NCBI GenBank assembly: GCA_013396755.1
Contig: VWZF01003005.1
Coordinates: 612,913-676,912, forward strand
Length of the DNA: 64,000 bases
From: Sclerurus mexicanus
Lineage: Eukaryota > Chordata > Aves > Passeriformes > Furnariidae
Direction of reading: 5' to 3'
In this document: positions 51,401 through 64,000 of the stretch, in pieces
Position numbering within the stretch: position 1 is the first letter of the stretch
How the letters are laid out: every line of letters starts with the position of its first letter
The notes under the pieces: model-generated
What the model was told of the DNA's origin: nothing
Seen by the model: the letters and a program-made list of their open reading frames with translations, nothing else
The model's database searches: none
Translations under genes and position numbers: made by a program

Positions 51401-53786
51401 TCCTGTAGTTCAAAACATGGACATTAATTGCCTGGCAAGCTAAAGAAATTCTTTACATGCTACTAAGAAACATGTGCCATAAGTCACATGCTTTCCTAAA
51501 GGTTACAAAATTGTAGAAGGGATACATTCTTTTCTGCACTTTTCACTATCTTTACCTTGATAAATAAATTTTTATTCTTCAGTTAAGATGTTGCCAACAG
51601 GTTATAAGTATGTATAAATACAATTTTTTTCCAATTCTGTGCCACCTGATAAAAATGAATTATTCAAAACAGACATTTGCTGATGAAGCAAGAAAAATAT
51701 GAAAAGGATATCCAAGATCATATATTTTTTAGAAATGCAACTGTCTGAAGCCTGAAAAGTTCTCATACTGTCTCCTCAGTGTTAAACTGTGGGTTGTGAT
51801 CAAAGGTAGTCCTATCATGATTCCTGGTGGGGCACTGCAGCAGAGAGCAGGTCATTCCTTGAAGTATAGAATAGGCAGGTAAAAAGTCATCTGGCTGATG
51901 TGATTTCAGCTGCTCTTCTGTCTAGTTTGCTTGAATCTGTCAATGCAATGTATTTAGTGACCTGTGCAGTGCATTTAATAACTCTACACAACAAAAGCAA
52001 GATTAGTTTACTGTGAAGACCTGTACAGGTTTTATAATGTTCCAGTGACAAAAAATAAATGCATGTTATGAATTTCCTGTGGTTGTTCCCTTAAATGAGG
52101 CTTGTTTATAGTAGCACCTAATTTTTAGTATTTTGCTTCTCTTTGTAGCATTTTCAGCCCACTTCTTTCCTTCTAGGAGCAGCATGAAACTATTTTGGTT
52201 TAGCTTAACTAAAACAGAAGTCCTACTGTTCCCAGGAAAGTATGGGCTGTAGGCAGCAAAAATATTACTTTTTTTTTTCTGTTTTCACCCCTCAAATCTG
52301 GGTTCTAAGATACCATTTTTCCATTTTGTTATCCTCAGTCCTTTTCTCTTTGGCCTGCTCACCTTTCTTTGTAATTCTTTTTCTTGTGCCTCCTCAATAA
52401 CATCATTGATTATGTAAAACAGCTACAAAGACCTTTTGTTCTTGCCTGTTGCCTGGGAGATTAAGTACTTTTTGCATAAGCTCTCTTTATGCCATGTTAA
52501 TTTTATTTGCCTTGCTCTCCAATTTCCCTTGCAAACATCATTGTTTCTTCTAAAAGGATGCACCCCAAACTTGACTGATAAGGCTGTTCTTGTGTTTAAT
52601 TACTTTTTAAGGTGTGCAAGCTCCTTTCTGTACCCTTCGTATCAGAGAAAGAATAACAATAATTTAAAATATAGGACTGGTTCCTTGAATGTTACTGAAG
52701 GGCATATATGATTAAAAGTGTTAATGTGTATATAAAAATTGAACGTGTTAGTGTTCTAACGGGCTTTCCTTCTAGTTTCCTAGTTGGTTTTCTTTTTTTC
52801 CATTCCTTTCATCTCTTCTGTTGCTTACTAGATTTTAAGTTCCCAAAGAGCAGTTTTACATATTCTGATGTACAGCTTACTGTCTCAGTCTCACTGAGAA
52901 ATTTTTGAAGAGCTTCTATTCATAAGCAATAATGATTTCCAAATAACTTTTAAAATAACTTTTAATAGAAATATTATTTCATGATTAATGTATGTTGTGA
53001 ATTGCCAGTTTTTCATCAGCTCTGCACATTGGCCCAAAATCCAATGATTAATACCTAACATATAAGAAGTTCCCTGAGTGATTGGCAGGGAAGCTCATCA
53101 ATTATTCTACAAAATGCTTTTAATGGCATCAAATTGGTGGGTGATGTTAATGCTTTTTTGTTCTTTCCTGAAAATAGCTGCTATAACACTGTTGTTAAAA
53201 CAGATCAAAATGTTTTCCAATACTTGCATGTCATCTAAGAAAATTGATCCATAGAGTTCTACTCCTAGATTTTTAGTATTATAGTTGTGAAAATGTATAC
53301 ATTTGAATGCATGTGGGCTCTCTAAAGAACAGGATTAATGCTTTTATTAATAATGTATTTTAATTCTGAAACATAAGTTTATGGAGGCACTAATAAAATA
53401 TATATTACAGTGTTATGGAAACACAAGGGATATAAAACTTATTTCTAAAATGTCATGCCAATATTTCCAGCATATAAGGTTTGATATAATATTTGCTGAT
53501 GTTCAAAGGAGTTGGGAGATGATTTTTAATTCTGTAAAACTGTCAAATCTGTGGTTAAAACTGAGAGCAGGTACTCAGGTGAGGGAGTTCATGACAGCAT
53601 CTAGTTCCCTTCCTTAAAAAATTCAGTTGATCCAGAGCTTCTGGTCTCCTCTTGGCATTCATTAAACATAATTAGGTTCCACTGCAGCTTTCCCTAGGCA
53701 GATGTGCTAAGAAGCTTTCATATGATGCCTGATGGAGCAATTATACTCTACTGTGGTATTCATATAGATAGAGTTCCATATTTGCA

Positions 53787-53812
53787 GAATGAATGAATGA
53801 ATGAATGAATGC
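53787..53812 (+). repeat. (GAAT)n microsatellite
   Basis: About six perfect tetranucleotide units. Simple repeat in an intron. Confidence 0.93.
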
Positions 53813-53956
53813 ACAGATTGTTACTGTATCCCTGTTTCTGGTTACTGAATATCCAGAGATGCTATTTTGGCTAGACCTTCCTGTTTATAACACAGGAGAA
53901 AAGGATGAACTAGAACACTGAGTAAGGATGATTTCAAGAAGAGTATAGATTATTCT

Positions 53957-54011
53957 CCCCCCCCCCCCCCCCCCCACCCCCCCANNNNNNNNNNNNNNNC
54001 CCCCCCCCCCC
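53957..54011. repeat. Poly-C tract interrupted by assembly gap
   Basis: About 27 bases of almost pure C are followed by 15 N at 53985-53999 and then 12 more C before 'accgcc'. The minus strand is a long G run, able to form G-quadruplexes and hard to sequence. The gap length is probably nominal, so the true tract may be longer. Confidence 0.95.
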
Positions 54012-54679
54012 ACCGCCTTTAAAGTCTGTTGTTGGTTCTTCTTTTCTTCATAGTGTTTACTTTTCCTTCCTATCCTGTCCTCCAATACTTCAGAATCAGA
54101 CTGGCTCGCCAGTCAAATCTGACCATTCGTGACACAGCAGTCACTATATTAGGGCCCTTACTGTCTGAGACATTGAAGCATCACAGATACCACAAGTTCT
54201 AGCTGTGGGACCCTGAAAACCAGGCATCCCATGCTATTTTCTACTTTTTAGAGGTGAATGTACACTATCAGCAAGTTTATTTTATATATATATATAGTGC
54301 ACTCTTAAATTATTACAAAATTAACAGTATAAAACTAGCACAATAATGGTCTTTAATACACGCTTCCTAAAGTCAAAACAAAACAAAACGTTGTTGTTAA
54401 TATACTCTGTCACTTAAATTATATGTGTAAAAATTATCTTCTCATGGTAATAGCTTTGCAAAGTCAGAGGTAATACTGAGGCATTCCTGAATTGAGCAAA
54501 AGGCAGGGGAAAATGCCAGCCTTCCCAGTAAGGACTGGAATTGTTTTTCTGTGGTGTTGATATTCTGAAGTTGCAACTTGCACATAGTAATTTTTCGTGT
54601 CATCAGTATTATAGACAAAGAAAGGTCATGTTATGAATGTGCAACAGAAAAATTAATATATGTTCTCCTTTTCTTCTAG

Positions 54680-54764
54680 AACATCTATTCTTGGAATTTC
54701 ATTTGGGGCTGCATTTCTCTTGCTTTCCTTCATTTTGTTTATCTGTTTTGCTGGACAGCTTTTG
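54680..54764 (+). CDS. ADCY2: ADCY2 exon: transmembrane helix 8, residues about 624-652 (last exon in window)
   Basis: This 85-nt exon completes a lysine codon and reads TSILGISFGAAFLLLSFILF and ICFAGQLL, ending in phase 0. The hydrophobic run ILGISFGAAFLLLSFILFIC is TM8. The acceptor is ctccttttcttctag and the donor is TTG|gtaggt. The next expected exon (starting with a QCSKK-like segment, then TM9) was not found in the remaining 9.2 kb, so the following intron runs past the window end. Confidence 0.95.
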
Positions 54765-56953
54765 GTAGGTATTCAAGGAAATTTAATCCATTAGTTGATG
54801 GTGTTTTTTCAATAACATGTTCTGATTTTGCCAAGTCGCTCTGCTTTTGCAGAGTACCACTTAAAGGAGAAAGGCTTGCATGCTCAGGCTTCTGCAGGCA
54901 ATGTTTTGTGTATGTTAATTTTTTGTAGAAAGTCCTCATTTATCTGAAAACCAGAAAATGCCAGTGCAGTGGTTGTCTGTGTCTACATTGATTATCTCTT
55001 TCCCCTCTGAAGCTAGATCCTCTGAGAGGTTTTCATTATTGTTTGATTGATTGCCTTTTCAAATTTTTTGCTATTTTGCTTACAAGAGGTGACTCATGAG
55101 TGGTTTCATGTGGGGGACTGTGTATTTAAGTGTTGTATAAGACCATTTTCTGAGTTTAGAGAATATTTCACCGTAACAATTTAGTTTGAGATATAAAAAT
55201 GTTACAGTAAATTTCCAATTTTGCCATTGAGCGCTCCAGGTGTTACTGTAATACCTATTAATGCATGCAATATTATGCTAAATTTGAGAATTTAACTTAA
55301 TTCAAGGCCTGAGCAAACATTTCAGCATTTCACAATGGGATTTCAGAGTATTATTGTCCTCCTTTCAGTTATTCTCAAATAGGTCCAACATATAACTCAT
55401 CTAGAACAAGGAGTTTCAGGACTTGTAAGAAAGTGAGTGCAACCTGAATTTGGCGTGTAATCTGAAATACAACTGTCTGTATACTTGTCACTTAATCCCA
55501 ACTTCTCCTTCTCTGTGTTTCCACGAGATCCCATAGAGAAAACTGAAATATCTTTTATAAAAAAGCAAAATATGCACATGGGAAAGACAACTACTTCGCC
55601 ATGCAGCAAAACAGTAAGAAACGGTAGTTAAAGAAAGAAACAGAGGAAGTAGGATTTTGTAATTTCTCCCTCTTCTCTTGTGAGGCTTGTAATTAACCGG
55701 ACATGTTTTTAAGAAAATATAATTCATGCACATTTCAACTGTCTTTCCAATAAGTTAGGGATACTGCCACTACTCAAGAACTAATCTGAAATATAATGAA
55801 ACAATGTTTTAAAATATTTTTAATCATTGAAGAGAGGTTTGAGTGGTATTGCTATTACTTAGCAGCAACAATTAGTTGTCATGTAATGTCATACTTGATT
55901 GCTGTTTGTTATTGACTTAAGAATAAATGGTGATGTCAGTGTACTGCCCTTGAATTAGCAAAATTAAAAAAAGTCATTCAAGGAAAAACCAGCCTTTTTC
56001 CTCTAGGTAAGAGAGGTTCTAATGAAACACTATCAAGAAGTTCTGAAACATACACTCTCCTGGGGCTTTTACTTGTAGTGTTGCTTAGGAGGAACATAAA
56101 CATATTTTTCTGGATTTAAAGGGATGGCTAGGCAAATATCTCAAGTCAGAGTTAGGGAGTTGTGCCACTTGAATAATACCTAACACCTACTTTCAATGCC
56201 TTTCTTCCTACATCGTAAAAGTACTGTAAATAGTTCCCAGAAATGGAGACCTGTTGACTTGTTCTAACCTAAATAATTTGAAGAGAAGCTATTTATGTTT
56301 ATGTCTTTATGAGTTCAGCCATTCTAATACAGAAGCTGTGCTGCTAAGAAGCCTTTCAGCAACTTATGACCATAGTTGATGCCATGTTGCCTTTCCTTCA
56401 TGAGCATGGATGTAGTTCTGTAAGGTGATGGATGAGAGGCAGCTAACAAAAGAAGCAGTGGGTTTTTCTTTCCTTTGTCCTTTCCTTAAAATTTCTTCCT
56501 TCATGTCAAAATCCAAGGATTGTTTTGCATCTTTAACCATAGTGACACCCTATGTTATATTTTGGTAGCATAGCCATTGCAGTGTCGGACCCATAAATGT
56601 TTTCTTTCTAGAAGAAAAAGTCTAAATTTTCAAAGCATATAAGTATCAATATCTGAATTTTCACCCTACAGTGTCAATGTTAACAGAAATCAGGCTTTAT
56701 CATCCTAATGCTAATTTAGTTTGGATTTGTTTGGGGATTTTTTTTTTGCCAGTGGGAGTTTTTCACACCTCTTTTTCTAAAGATGTACATTTTGGATTCC
56801 TTTATAGAAGGCATGCAGTAAATGCAGATGTGCTTGTGTGCACATGCATCTGCATGTAATTACAGAGTTTAAAAATCACCAAATATCTCTCTTCTAAAAA
56901 TGGGCCAAAAAACTCAAGAATTTTTTGGGCGTGATTGACCCTGACAGATGAAC

Positions 56954-57620
56954 TGTGGTGGGTTATCCTTGGCTATGAGCCAGACACCCATCCATCTGCT
57001 CACTCACTGTGCCTCCCTCAGAAGGATGGGGTAGGAAAACAGGATGAAAAAGCTCGTGGCTTGAGGTAAGGCAGGGAAATCACTGACCAATTACTGTCAT
57101 AGACAAAGGAGACTCAACTTGGGGAAAATTAATTTAATTTATTGCTAATTAAAATGGACTTGGGTATTTATAAACAAAACCAAACAGATCTGCACCATTA
57201 CTCCATCCTATCCCAAATTCAGGTTCACTCCTTTGCTTCACTCCTCTACTTCTACTCAGGCAGCACAAGTAGGGGTGGAGGGTGGTTGGTACATAGGCAT
57301 TTCTCTCTGCTACTCCTTCTGTTCACAATTTCATCCTGCTCCACCCTAGGGTCTCCACAGACTGCAGACTGCAGTTCCTTCAGGAGTATCACCTGCTCCA
57401 GCATGTGCCCTTCATGGGCTAAAGTGTGGTCATCTGCTCCAGCACAGAGTACCTCTTCCTCCAACCTTGGTGTTCCCGCTGCTGTTTCTCTCTTTTTGTT
57501 CCCTCCTCCTCTCTCTGCCTAACAATTCTGTCCCTTTCTTGCCCTGCTGTTCCCTGGAGTGCCCAGACAGGGTCAGGTCCCACCACCAGCCTTAGCCCTG
57601 CACCTGGTACATAAACTTGC
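56954..57620. mobile_element. Degenerate solo LTR, same family as the copy at 6698 (copy 2)
   Basis: It opens with TGTGGTGGGTTATCCTTGGC and shares ordered landmarks with copy 1: 'gggaaatcactgaccaatta', 'cttggggaaaattaatttaa', 'gcagcacaagtaggggtgga', 'ctgctccaccctagggtctc', 'gcctgctcc'-type modules and a TTTTTGTTCCCTCCTCCTC tract. The 'ggctatgagccagacaccca' start is closer to the usual bird LTR than copy 1. No retroviral genes flank it. The right end is uncertain; a 126-codon open frame inside is chance. Confidence 0.65.
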
Positions 57621-60600
57621 AGTAGTAGTCAAATATTTGCAGGACAGTTAACAAGATTTATAGAGTGGGACCTGTAGTGCCAGTAAAGACAGCAAAATCT
57701 AATTTCAAGTTACGACACCTGGCTGTCACTGCGTTATGTGCTTTGTCTTAGTACTTTTGTCACTGCCCTCTCAGTCTCCACTGATGATAAATGGCTGTCA
57801 CCACCACAGAGGAAGTCACAAAAAACCCAACACTGAACAAGTTTCTCTGTATGATTTTCATTTCATTGGCAAAAGAAAAAAAAACATTCAGACTGTAATG
57901 CTAAAATTACTACCTCTTATGAAATTTAATTACAATATTGTAAGAGAAGATTTATGCTCGCTTTTTCACTCTGAGTTTATTCTTGATCGATTCTACTGTT
58001 TAGCAGCACTGGTGTGGTCCAGCTCAGTCTGGTGTGAAGTGATAACATCAGCCATTAAAGAAGAATAGGAATTTTTCCATCAGACAATGCGACACAGTCG
58101 TAGCACAAATAAGAAGATTACAGACTTCCAGAGCTTGCCTTTGTGGTCTGCCATCCCCTGCCAGTCTTGGACCATAGGCATTGAACCTTTCTCAGTCCTA
58201 GCTGAAATGGCATATCCTGAAATTTGAAAGGAATTTATATATTTTATATTCTAATTACTGCTTTGTGCCAATGTATTTGCTGGTTTTTTAGATAATCACA
58301 GTGTTTAGAGTTAATCCTAAGATTATGAGTCTTTTTGATAAAGATACTTTGTGGTTTTTACTTTCACATTTTAAATATGGTGTCTTCTTTTTTATTTATT
58401 TTGAGTATTTTCTTTGTATTTTCCCTGTAATTTCCATCCGAAATTACATACAGAAATAGGACAGTGATGGTCCTTTAGCTCATATATTTTCTGTGTCTCT
58501 TCTCTTTGTCTTCTTAACGTACAGGCAAATTCATAGAATGAGTGTGAAATGCCTCAGACCTGGTAACTGTTAGATGTTTTACCTCCTGATATGAATGCAA
58601 GGAAGCAGACATCTGGTTACCTAAGCGATACATGAGAAAACGTAATGCAATTAATAGAAAAAACCCCACACTAAGCATGTAAAGGAAAGTTCTCTGGGGT
58701 AGCTGAGGTAGCCAGCCAAGAAGTATTAGTCTCAAGCAGATTTTCCTTGTGCATTATTCAAATACCATCTCAAAAATCTCATTGCATTACCTGGGACATG
58801 TGTGCACTTAAGTGATGTGACATACTCTTTGTACCAGTTACTTTCCATTAATATGAAATAGCTTCTTGTTGTATTTGTTTATAGCTTGCAAATCTATTTA
58901 ACTACTTCAGCTAACAGGAAGGATAGAAGTAATATCATCTCATCTGAACATGTTTGTAGTCTCTCTTAAATACCCAATTGAACCATAGAATTAGTAGAAC
59001 ACAATACCAACAAAATAAACATCAGAAAACTGGCTTCACCATTGGAAAGATGTTCCGTTTTGAGCACCGAAGCATCTGACATGGTGCAGCCAGTACATGA
59101 GCAGCCCTGTCCCTGCTGCAGAGAGGATGTTGTTTAGATCACACCACTGTACAAAGAGTGAAACACAATCCTTACCTTTTTTTCAGGGATTGTATTTTAC
59201 TCTAAAGCAATTGGCTTTGGTACTTAACACTTAGAAAGACTGTATACGCTTAAGGTATTTAAAAGCTCTTCAAGGAAAGGAAGGACTGCTTGGACTACCA
59301 GCACTACTTGAAAATTATTTTTTACCTAGAATTTTACCTCTGATGTGAGTGTCTCTTAATGCCACTACAGATCAAAGATCTAGGCCCTCTAGTTTCTTCA
59401 GTAGTAAGGCTTTGCTTGTAAATTAAGATTACACTTAAATTAAGACACTTTGGCACCTACAGCAGGGTCCAGGAAAGAGGTTCATCAAAGCTAAAAGTCA
59501 TTCTGATGAACACAGGCACTACTACAGCAAATCCATCACCACTAAGTACTATGTTCAGACTTCACGAATTGTTAGAAGTGTACTGATGTCAGTAAAAAAA
59601 ATTAAAAAATCCTTCTTCTTACTCAACTGCTTGAGTTACATGTTTATGACATTACATGTTTATGAGCAGCTGAAAAACTTGCCTATCTTGGTGAATAAGT
59701 TTCTTATGTCTCTTTTGCTAGTAAGTTCTCCTTTAATACTTTTTGATGAGACTATCTTGACTGTTTTTAAAATCCAGCAAAGCTGCCTTTTAGTATCTTT
59801 GCCCAAGATGAGATTGTAAGTTACTTCCAAGTAAGAAGATATCCAAGTGTTCTTCCTTATACCAGTATCGTATGCAAATGATTTTTCCTATGATTAATTA
59901 TAAATGGACAAAAGCAGAAATCATCCAGATTGTTTTCAAGGTTTTTAACATGTATGACCTGAGAGTTGATATTCATGATGTATTAGTGCTGTAATATGGT
60001 CACAGATCAGGGCTTCTGTTGTGTGAGACAGTTTTTGGATGGTAGCATCTCACATGGAGGTTAAGACTCAGTCAGTGTAGAACATGGCATTTGCAACTTC
60101 TTCCTCCAGTTCCATGCCCTGAGTGTTGTCTTTAAAAAGTCATTCAGATTTGATTCTTCTCAAAACCAGTAGCTCTTTAAATATTTCCTGAGAAATAGAA
60201 AAACTTTAATGGGAGGAACTGAGAACGTCTTACCTTAAAGTAGCATATAACACAGTGACTGTATGTTTTATTGAATGAGAGCAGCACAGGAAGTGCCAGG
60301 ACTGAACTCTGACTGCCTCAAGGCATATTTATGCAACTCACAGAAATGTTCTTTCCTTTGAATGACACAGTTGAAGTGACCCATGTGGCCATTTTAATGT
60401 GACCCTTTGTGAAGTATAATAAACACTACAAAGTATGGTGAAATTCAAAATGTGATACCAACTTTATTTTTGCTATTACTTCTCTATTCAGAATTCTACA
60501 TTTTGTCCAGCCAGTTGCATGAAATGTAAATTGAGTAGACTTTTCACCTGGATGCGTTCTATATGACTCAAAGTGCCTGGCTTAGATTTACAGGTGACAC

Positions 60601-62699
60601 AATGGAGTTCAAAAGCTTGGTGTTACAGTACTCACTTTAGAAGTACTTTGGTCCTTTTTATCAGCATTAGGACCACTAAGAAGTATGTAAAGTAAAAGCT
60701 TGTGCCTGTATAGCAAAATCCCCCTTCTTCAAGCTTATGTCTGCTGTGTCTTCTTCAAGTCTGAGTGAAAACGAGCACGTGAAAAAAATCTCAATTTTGT
60801 TTCTCTTGACTTCATTCTTTGTAACATCACTATTGGTTAAATAGCAAGTTGTATTTGAACACAAAATGAAAAGAACAATAATAGAACTATAGAAAATGTG
60901 ATTCACTGGCTTTCTCTAAGTAAGGGGTCTTCACTGAAGATGTTCCAACCTCACCTAGCATGTGAAGAAATGTGACAGCTCTTACGACACTGTCTTTCAT
61001 CTACAACATAGCTGTCACAATTAATTCTCTCACCAGTTCCTTGATCTCACTGAGAAAGACAGCATTCATTTTATTAAATGCTGTGAAGTAGGTTTTTGTG
61101 TGTGGAAAGACAACACAGGATACATTTTAATGCCCTGAATATGCAAAATAAGTTATTACTCATTATCATGCTGAGCTGTCAGATCAGATTTAACATGTTC
61201 AGATGAAAAGGTAATACATTAGTCACCTGTCCTACTACAAATACCTATTATTTCTAGTTGGTAAATGATAAACACTGAACCATATTCTGCCAGCTCCACT
61301 TAGAATAAACACAGAATCTAATGCTACAGAGATCTGATGTCTTATCCTACTTTCATGCTTTCAAGAAATGATTACATACTTTCTTTAATCTCATTCTCCA
61401 TTTTATTCAGAAAATTGCAACGGAGACATAACATTTACAAGAAAAAGTGTATGATGTAAGTTATTGAATCAGCAAAATAAAGCTACATAATTCTGCCAGG
61501 GCTATTAAAAGTCTAAATTTAATGATCACACAACCACTCCAGTTCTGCTTCCAGAGGTTCACTGAATTTTCAGCAGTATTGAACTGCTGCAGTTGTACTA
61601 CATATGGACTGGATTTGGACTACTCAAAAGTAAAATTAAGTTCATCAAATCTATTAATTTCACATGGAGAATACTGTTCAGCAGTATTCTTTCATGTTTT
61701 CCAAGGAATGTCTACACAATGGCTTAAAGATTTTTAGAGTTTTGTTACAAGTTTTCATTTCAGGACTCTCATTGGCTTGACAAACTCAGTGAACATGACA
61801 TGTACCAAATAAACAGTGGTCTTTCTCCTCTAGAGCTCAGAGCTATGCATTTAACAGCTTGGTAAGAAATACATCACTGACCTCTGGTATGTTTGTTTGA
61901 CAAGTGAAAATATCTATCTAAACTTCGTTTTTGAAGTTGCCCTCTGACATCACTCACAATTTTCTTCAGATCTGAGCCAGCAGTATCTGTAATTTTAGCA
62001 ATAGCAGTGGGAAAAATGGAATACCTTTATTGATTAATCACATAGACTGAATTATATATTGTTTCCTCAAATCTATGTTGTTCTCCAGATTTTTTTCTCA
62101 GTGATAATGTTGCCTTTTTTTTAATTATATCAGAAAAACAGCTTTTAAGGAGATGTAGAAATTCAGTTCAATTGGTTCCTGCTTGATAAAATACATTAGC
62201 AGGTGATGTTGATCAAAGATCTTGTAAGCAAAGTTTGGAATTACTGCAAGGAATTTTGGTACAGAAGATTTGTAAGTCTATACCTGCTTTCCAGGTATTT
62301 GGAAAGCAAAGGCAGTTACCAGCAACAAATGCTGTTCTCAGCATGGACAATACTAAGTAATCTCAGCGGTTCTCCACTGTAATTTTTTTCAGTGATTACT
62401 TTAAAAACTGAAGAAAGTTCAAACTTAACAATTGGAAATATTGATGTTAAAGTAGAAAAGTTTGAAAAGTCACCATCTTTTGGCGCTGACATTTATGTAT
62501 TTAGATATTGGGATACAGCAGAGATTTTCTGTATGAAACTTAGTTTTATCTTCAGAGTTAAGATAACACAAATTGTTCATTTGAGCAGAGAAAATTATTA
62601 ATTTACATTGCATGGCACTAGTAAGACATAAAAGCGCCTTTTTTACTACATTGTTTTGCATTTGTTACTGAGCCATGGTTTTTAAAGTTCTGAAATTGA

Positions 62700-63800
62700 A
62701 AATAAGAGCTGCTAGAGCTTGTTAGGTCCAGTGGAGTTTAGGAGCTCAGAGGTGCTCCTTCCTGGCCCACTGAAGTCCAATTTGATGGAATTAAAGACCC
62801 AGGGGATCCTCCTGTCCTACTCCCATTGGTAGGAGACCATCAGTATTGTGTCCCAGTTACAACCAGTAGTGAGGTTAAACATGTATTCCCATTAGGCACA
62901 TGAGCATACACTGTACACACAAGACCAACCACACAGATCCATGGAGAAAACAGCTCTTTTGCAGCACCCACATATTAACAAGCAGCACTCAGGTAAACAT
63001 GATCAGCACTGATGGTCTAGTTCCTCCTTTTGGGAGGACTGACTTTTTCTAGTGGTGTATACACACATCCTGACTAGTTATCCACAAGCACACTCACACT
63101 TGTGGGTCATACACGTGGACTTTTAGTCAATACAATATCAATACCCAGACTCTGGCCCCTTTACAAAGTAACTAGCTGAGACCTTGGATCTTTCGAAACA
63201 TAGATCTCCTACTTGCCAAGGAGTCCTGTTTGACTTTTCCTAGTGGTTACACCCCTCCCCCCCCCCGCCAAGTATCCCCAGGAACTGGTCTGAGACACTT
63301 CCGCTGCTGTTACCCAGCCCTTAGGATGGGATCTTTCTCCAGTGGCTGCACCCATCCTGTGCTACTTGCCATCTGATTCAGCATGATGTTTGCTAGCATG
63401 CACACATGTGCAGGCTCAGAATAAAAACTGCATGCAACAGACTCATTTAGACAAGAGTTCACCTACAGCCATTTCCTTTCGGCCCCTCTCTTCTGCATTT
63501 ACCTATCCATGTTCCTCTCTGAGCCACATTTATGCCTCCCTTTCCTCTCCTGTGTCCTATTCCCTAAACATCATGTAAGTTTTCCACATACTTACAATAC
63601 CTTTAAAATATACCACAATGTTTTACACAATCCCAAGTTTCTCTCTGCTCCATTGCAAAATTAACTGTCCTGTGCCAGCCCACTATCCTTCTAGGCAGAA
63701 AACACCCTTGGTCTGGAGGGCATCCTGTAAAGGAAGTTTTTTCCATTGAGTCTTCTTGGTAGGTTTCCCATCAGAAACCATGGCTGCAACATTCTCCTCC
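62700..63800. repeat. Unclassified C-rich, repeat-like block
   Basis: About 1 kb is poor in TA compared with its surroundings. It carries three diverged copies of a motif 'ttt.tccagtggttacaccca.cctg....ta.ttgcc' at about 63045, 63233 and 63332, and a C-run at 63253-63266. The texture suggests an old LTR or non-autonomous element. No terminal repeats or coding domains were identified, so the family is unknown. Confidence 0.35.
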
Positions 63801-64000
63801 AGTGGTCTTAGAAGAAACAGATTCAGTGGCTTCTGTTCTTCATTGATTAGGTTTCTTTGGTTCCACCATCTATCATTGTCCTTTTGATCATCACCAGATC
63901 TTTGTGTTTAATTTGATTAGCATCTCATCAGATAACCTAAAACTATTAAAATTCATACTAAAATATATCTGGTTTAGACCAGATAATTTATTTTCATTAG

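Larger units (their letters stand above)
48437..54679 (+). other. ADCY2 intron, 6243 bp
   Basis: The intron between the TM7 and TM8 exons. It has a poly-A at about 50143-50158, a GAAT tetranucleotide repeat at 53787-53812, and a poly-C tract with an assembly gap at 53957-54011. No gene or clear transposon was recognised. Confidence 0.9.
1..64000 (+). other. ADCY2: ADCY2 gene, internal part (gene locus, open at both ends)
   Basis: The whole window appears to lie inside one gene for adenylate cyclase type 2, a membrane enzyme that makes cyclic AMP from ATP. Eleven exons (27114-54764) were found by matching translated sequence to the known vertebrate AC2 protein and checking splice signals. They join in phase into 412 codons, about residues 241-652. 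Family knowledge: AC2 is stimulated by G-alpha-s, by G-beta-gamma when G-alpha-s is present, and by protein kinase C, and is insensitive to calcium-calmodulin. The isoform call over AC4 and AC7 rests on near-identity in C1a and in the variable C1b part. Nothing coding was found before 27114 or after 54764, so the N-terminal, TM9-12 and C2 exons lie outside. No frameshift or in-frame stop was seen, so the gene looks intact here. Confidence 0.93.
54765..64000 (+). other. ADCY2 intron, 5' part (9.2 kb, 3' end outside)
   Basis: No further AC2 exon (TM9-TM12 or C2) was seen. The region holds an LTR copy (56954-57620) and an unclassified repeat-like, C-rich block (about 62700-63800). From 54765 to 56950 and from 57750 to 62690 I recognise nothing beyond AT-rich sequence. 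Confidence 0.8.

Noticed and set aside
57142..57522. 126-codon open frame
   Set aside because: It lies entirely within the degenerate LTR copy at 56954; Ser/Pro/Leu-rich from C/T-rich DNA.
1..64000. Bacterial-type features (operons, CRISPR arrays, riboswitches, origins)
   Set aside because: The window is vertebrate intron-exon DNA. Repeats present are transposons or microsatellites, with no regular spacer arrays.

Overview
This window is vertebrate nuclear DNA, almost certainly from a bird, and holds the central part of one gene: adenylate cyclase type 2 (ADCY2) on the + strand. The organism call rests on several CR1 LINE 3' ends with the avian-type ATTCTGTG terminal repeat, degenerate copies of an LTR that resembles a common bird family, AT-rich intron sequence, and fairly compact introns. 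Passerine or another neoavian is plausible. I cannot fix the species.

Eleven coding exons can be placed to the base between 27114 and 54764. Every one has an AG acceptor and a GT donor. They join without a phase break into 1236 nt (412 codons), matching AC2 from about residue 241 to 652 of about 1091. They cover the end of the first membrane half, the whole C1a catalytic domain with both metal-binding aspartates, the C1b linker with its PFAHL motif, and transmembrane helices 7 and 8. The 5' exons (N-terminus, TM1-6) and the 3' exons (TM9-12, C2) lie outside the window. The gene is therefore partial at both ends but shows no break inside.

Layout: 1-27113 is the 3' part of one long intron with LTR, LINE and CR1 relics and some conserved-element-like AT-rich blocks. 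27114-29674 holds the first three C1a exons, with a CR1 in the first intron. 29675-35932 is an intron with a CR1, a minus-strand retroviral LTR with a methionine-tRNA-type primer binding site, and a second CR1 ending about 80 bp before the next exon. 35933-37104 is a tight cluster of three exons. 38427-48436 holds four small exons spread over 10 kb. 48437-54679 is an intron with a 15-base assembly gap in poly-C. 54680-54764 is the last exon seen, followed by more than 9.2 kb of intron with another LTR copy and an unclassified repeat-like block.

I saw no second protein gene, tRNA, rRNA or CRISPR array. The most interesting items are two possible alternative exons between 47934 and 48185, each of which would end the protein before TM7, and the methionine-type primer binding site of the retroviral fragment.
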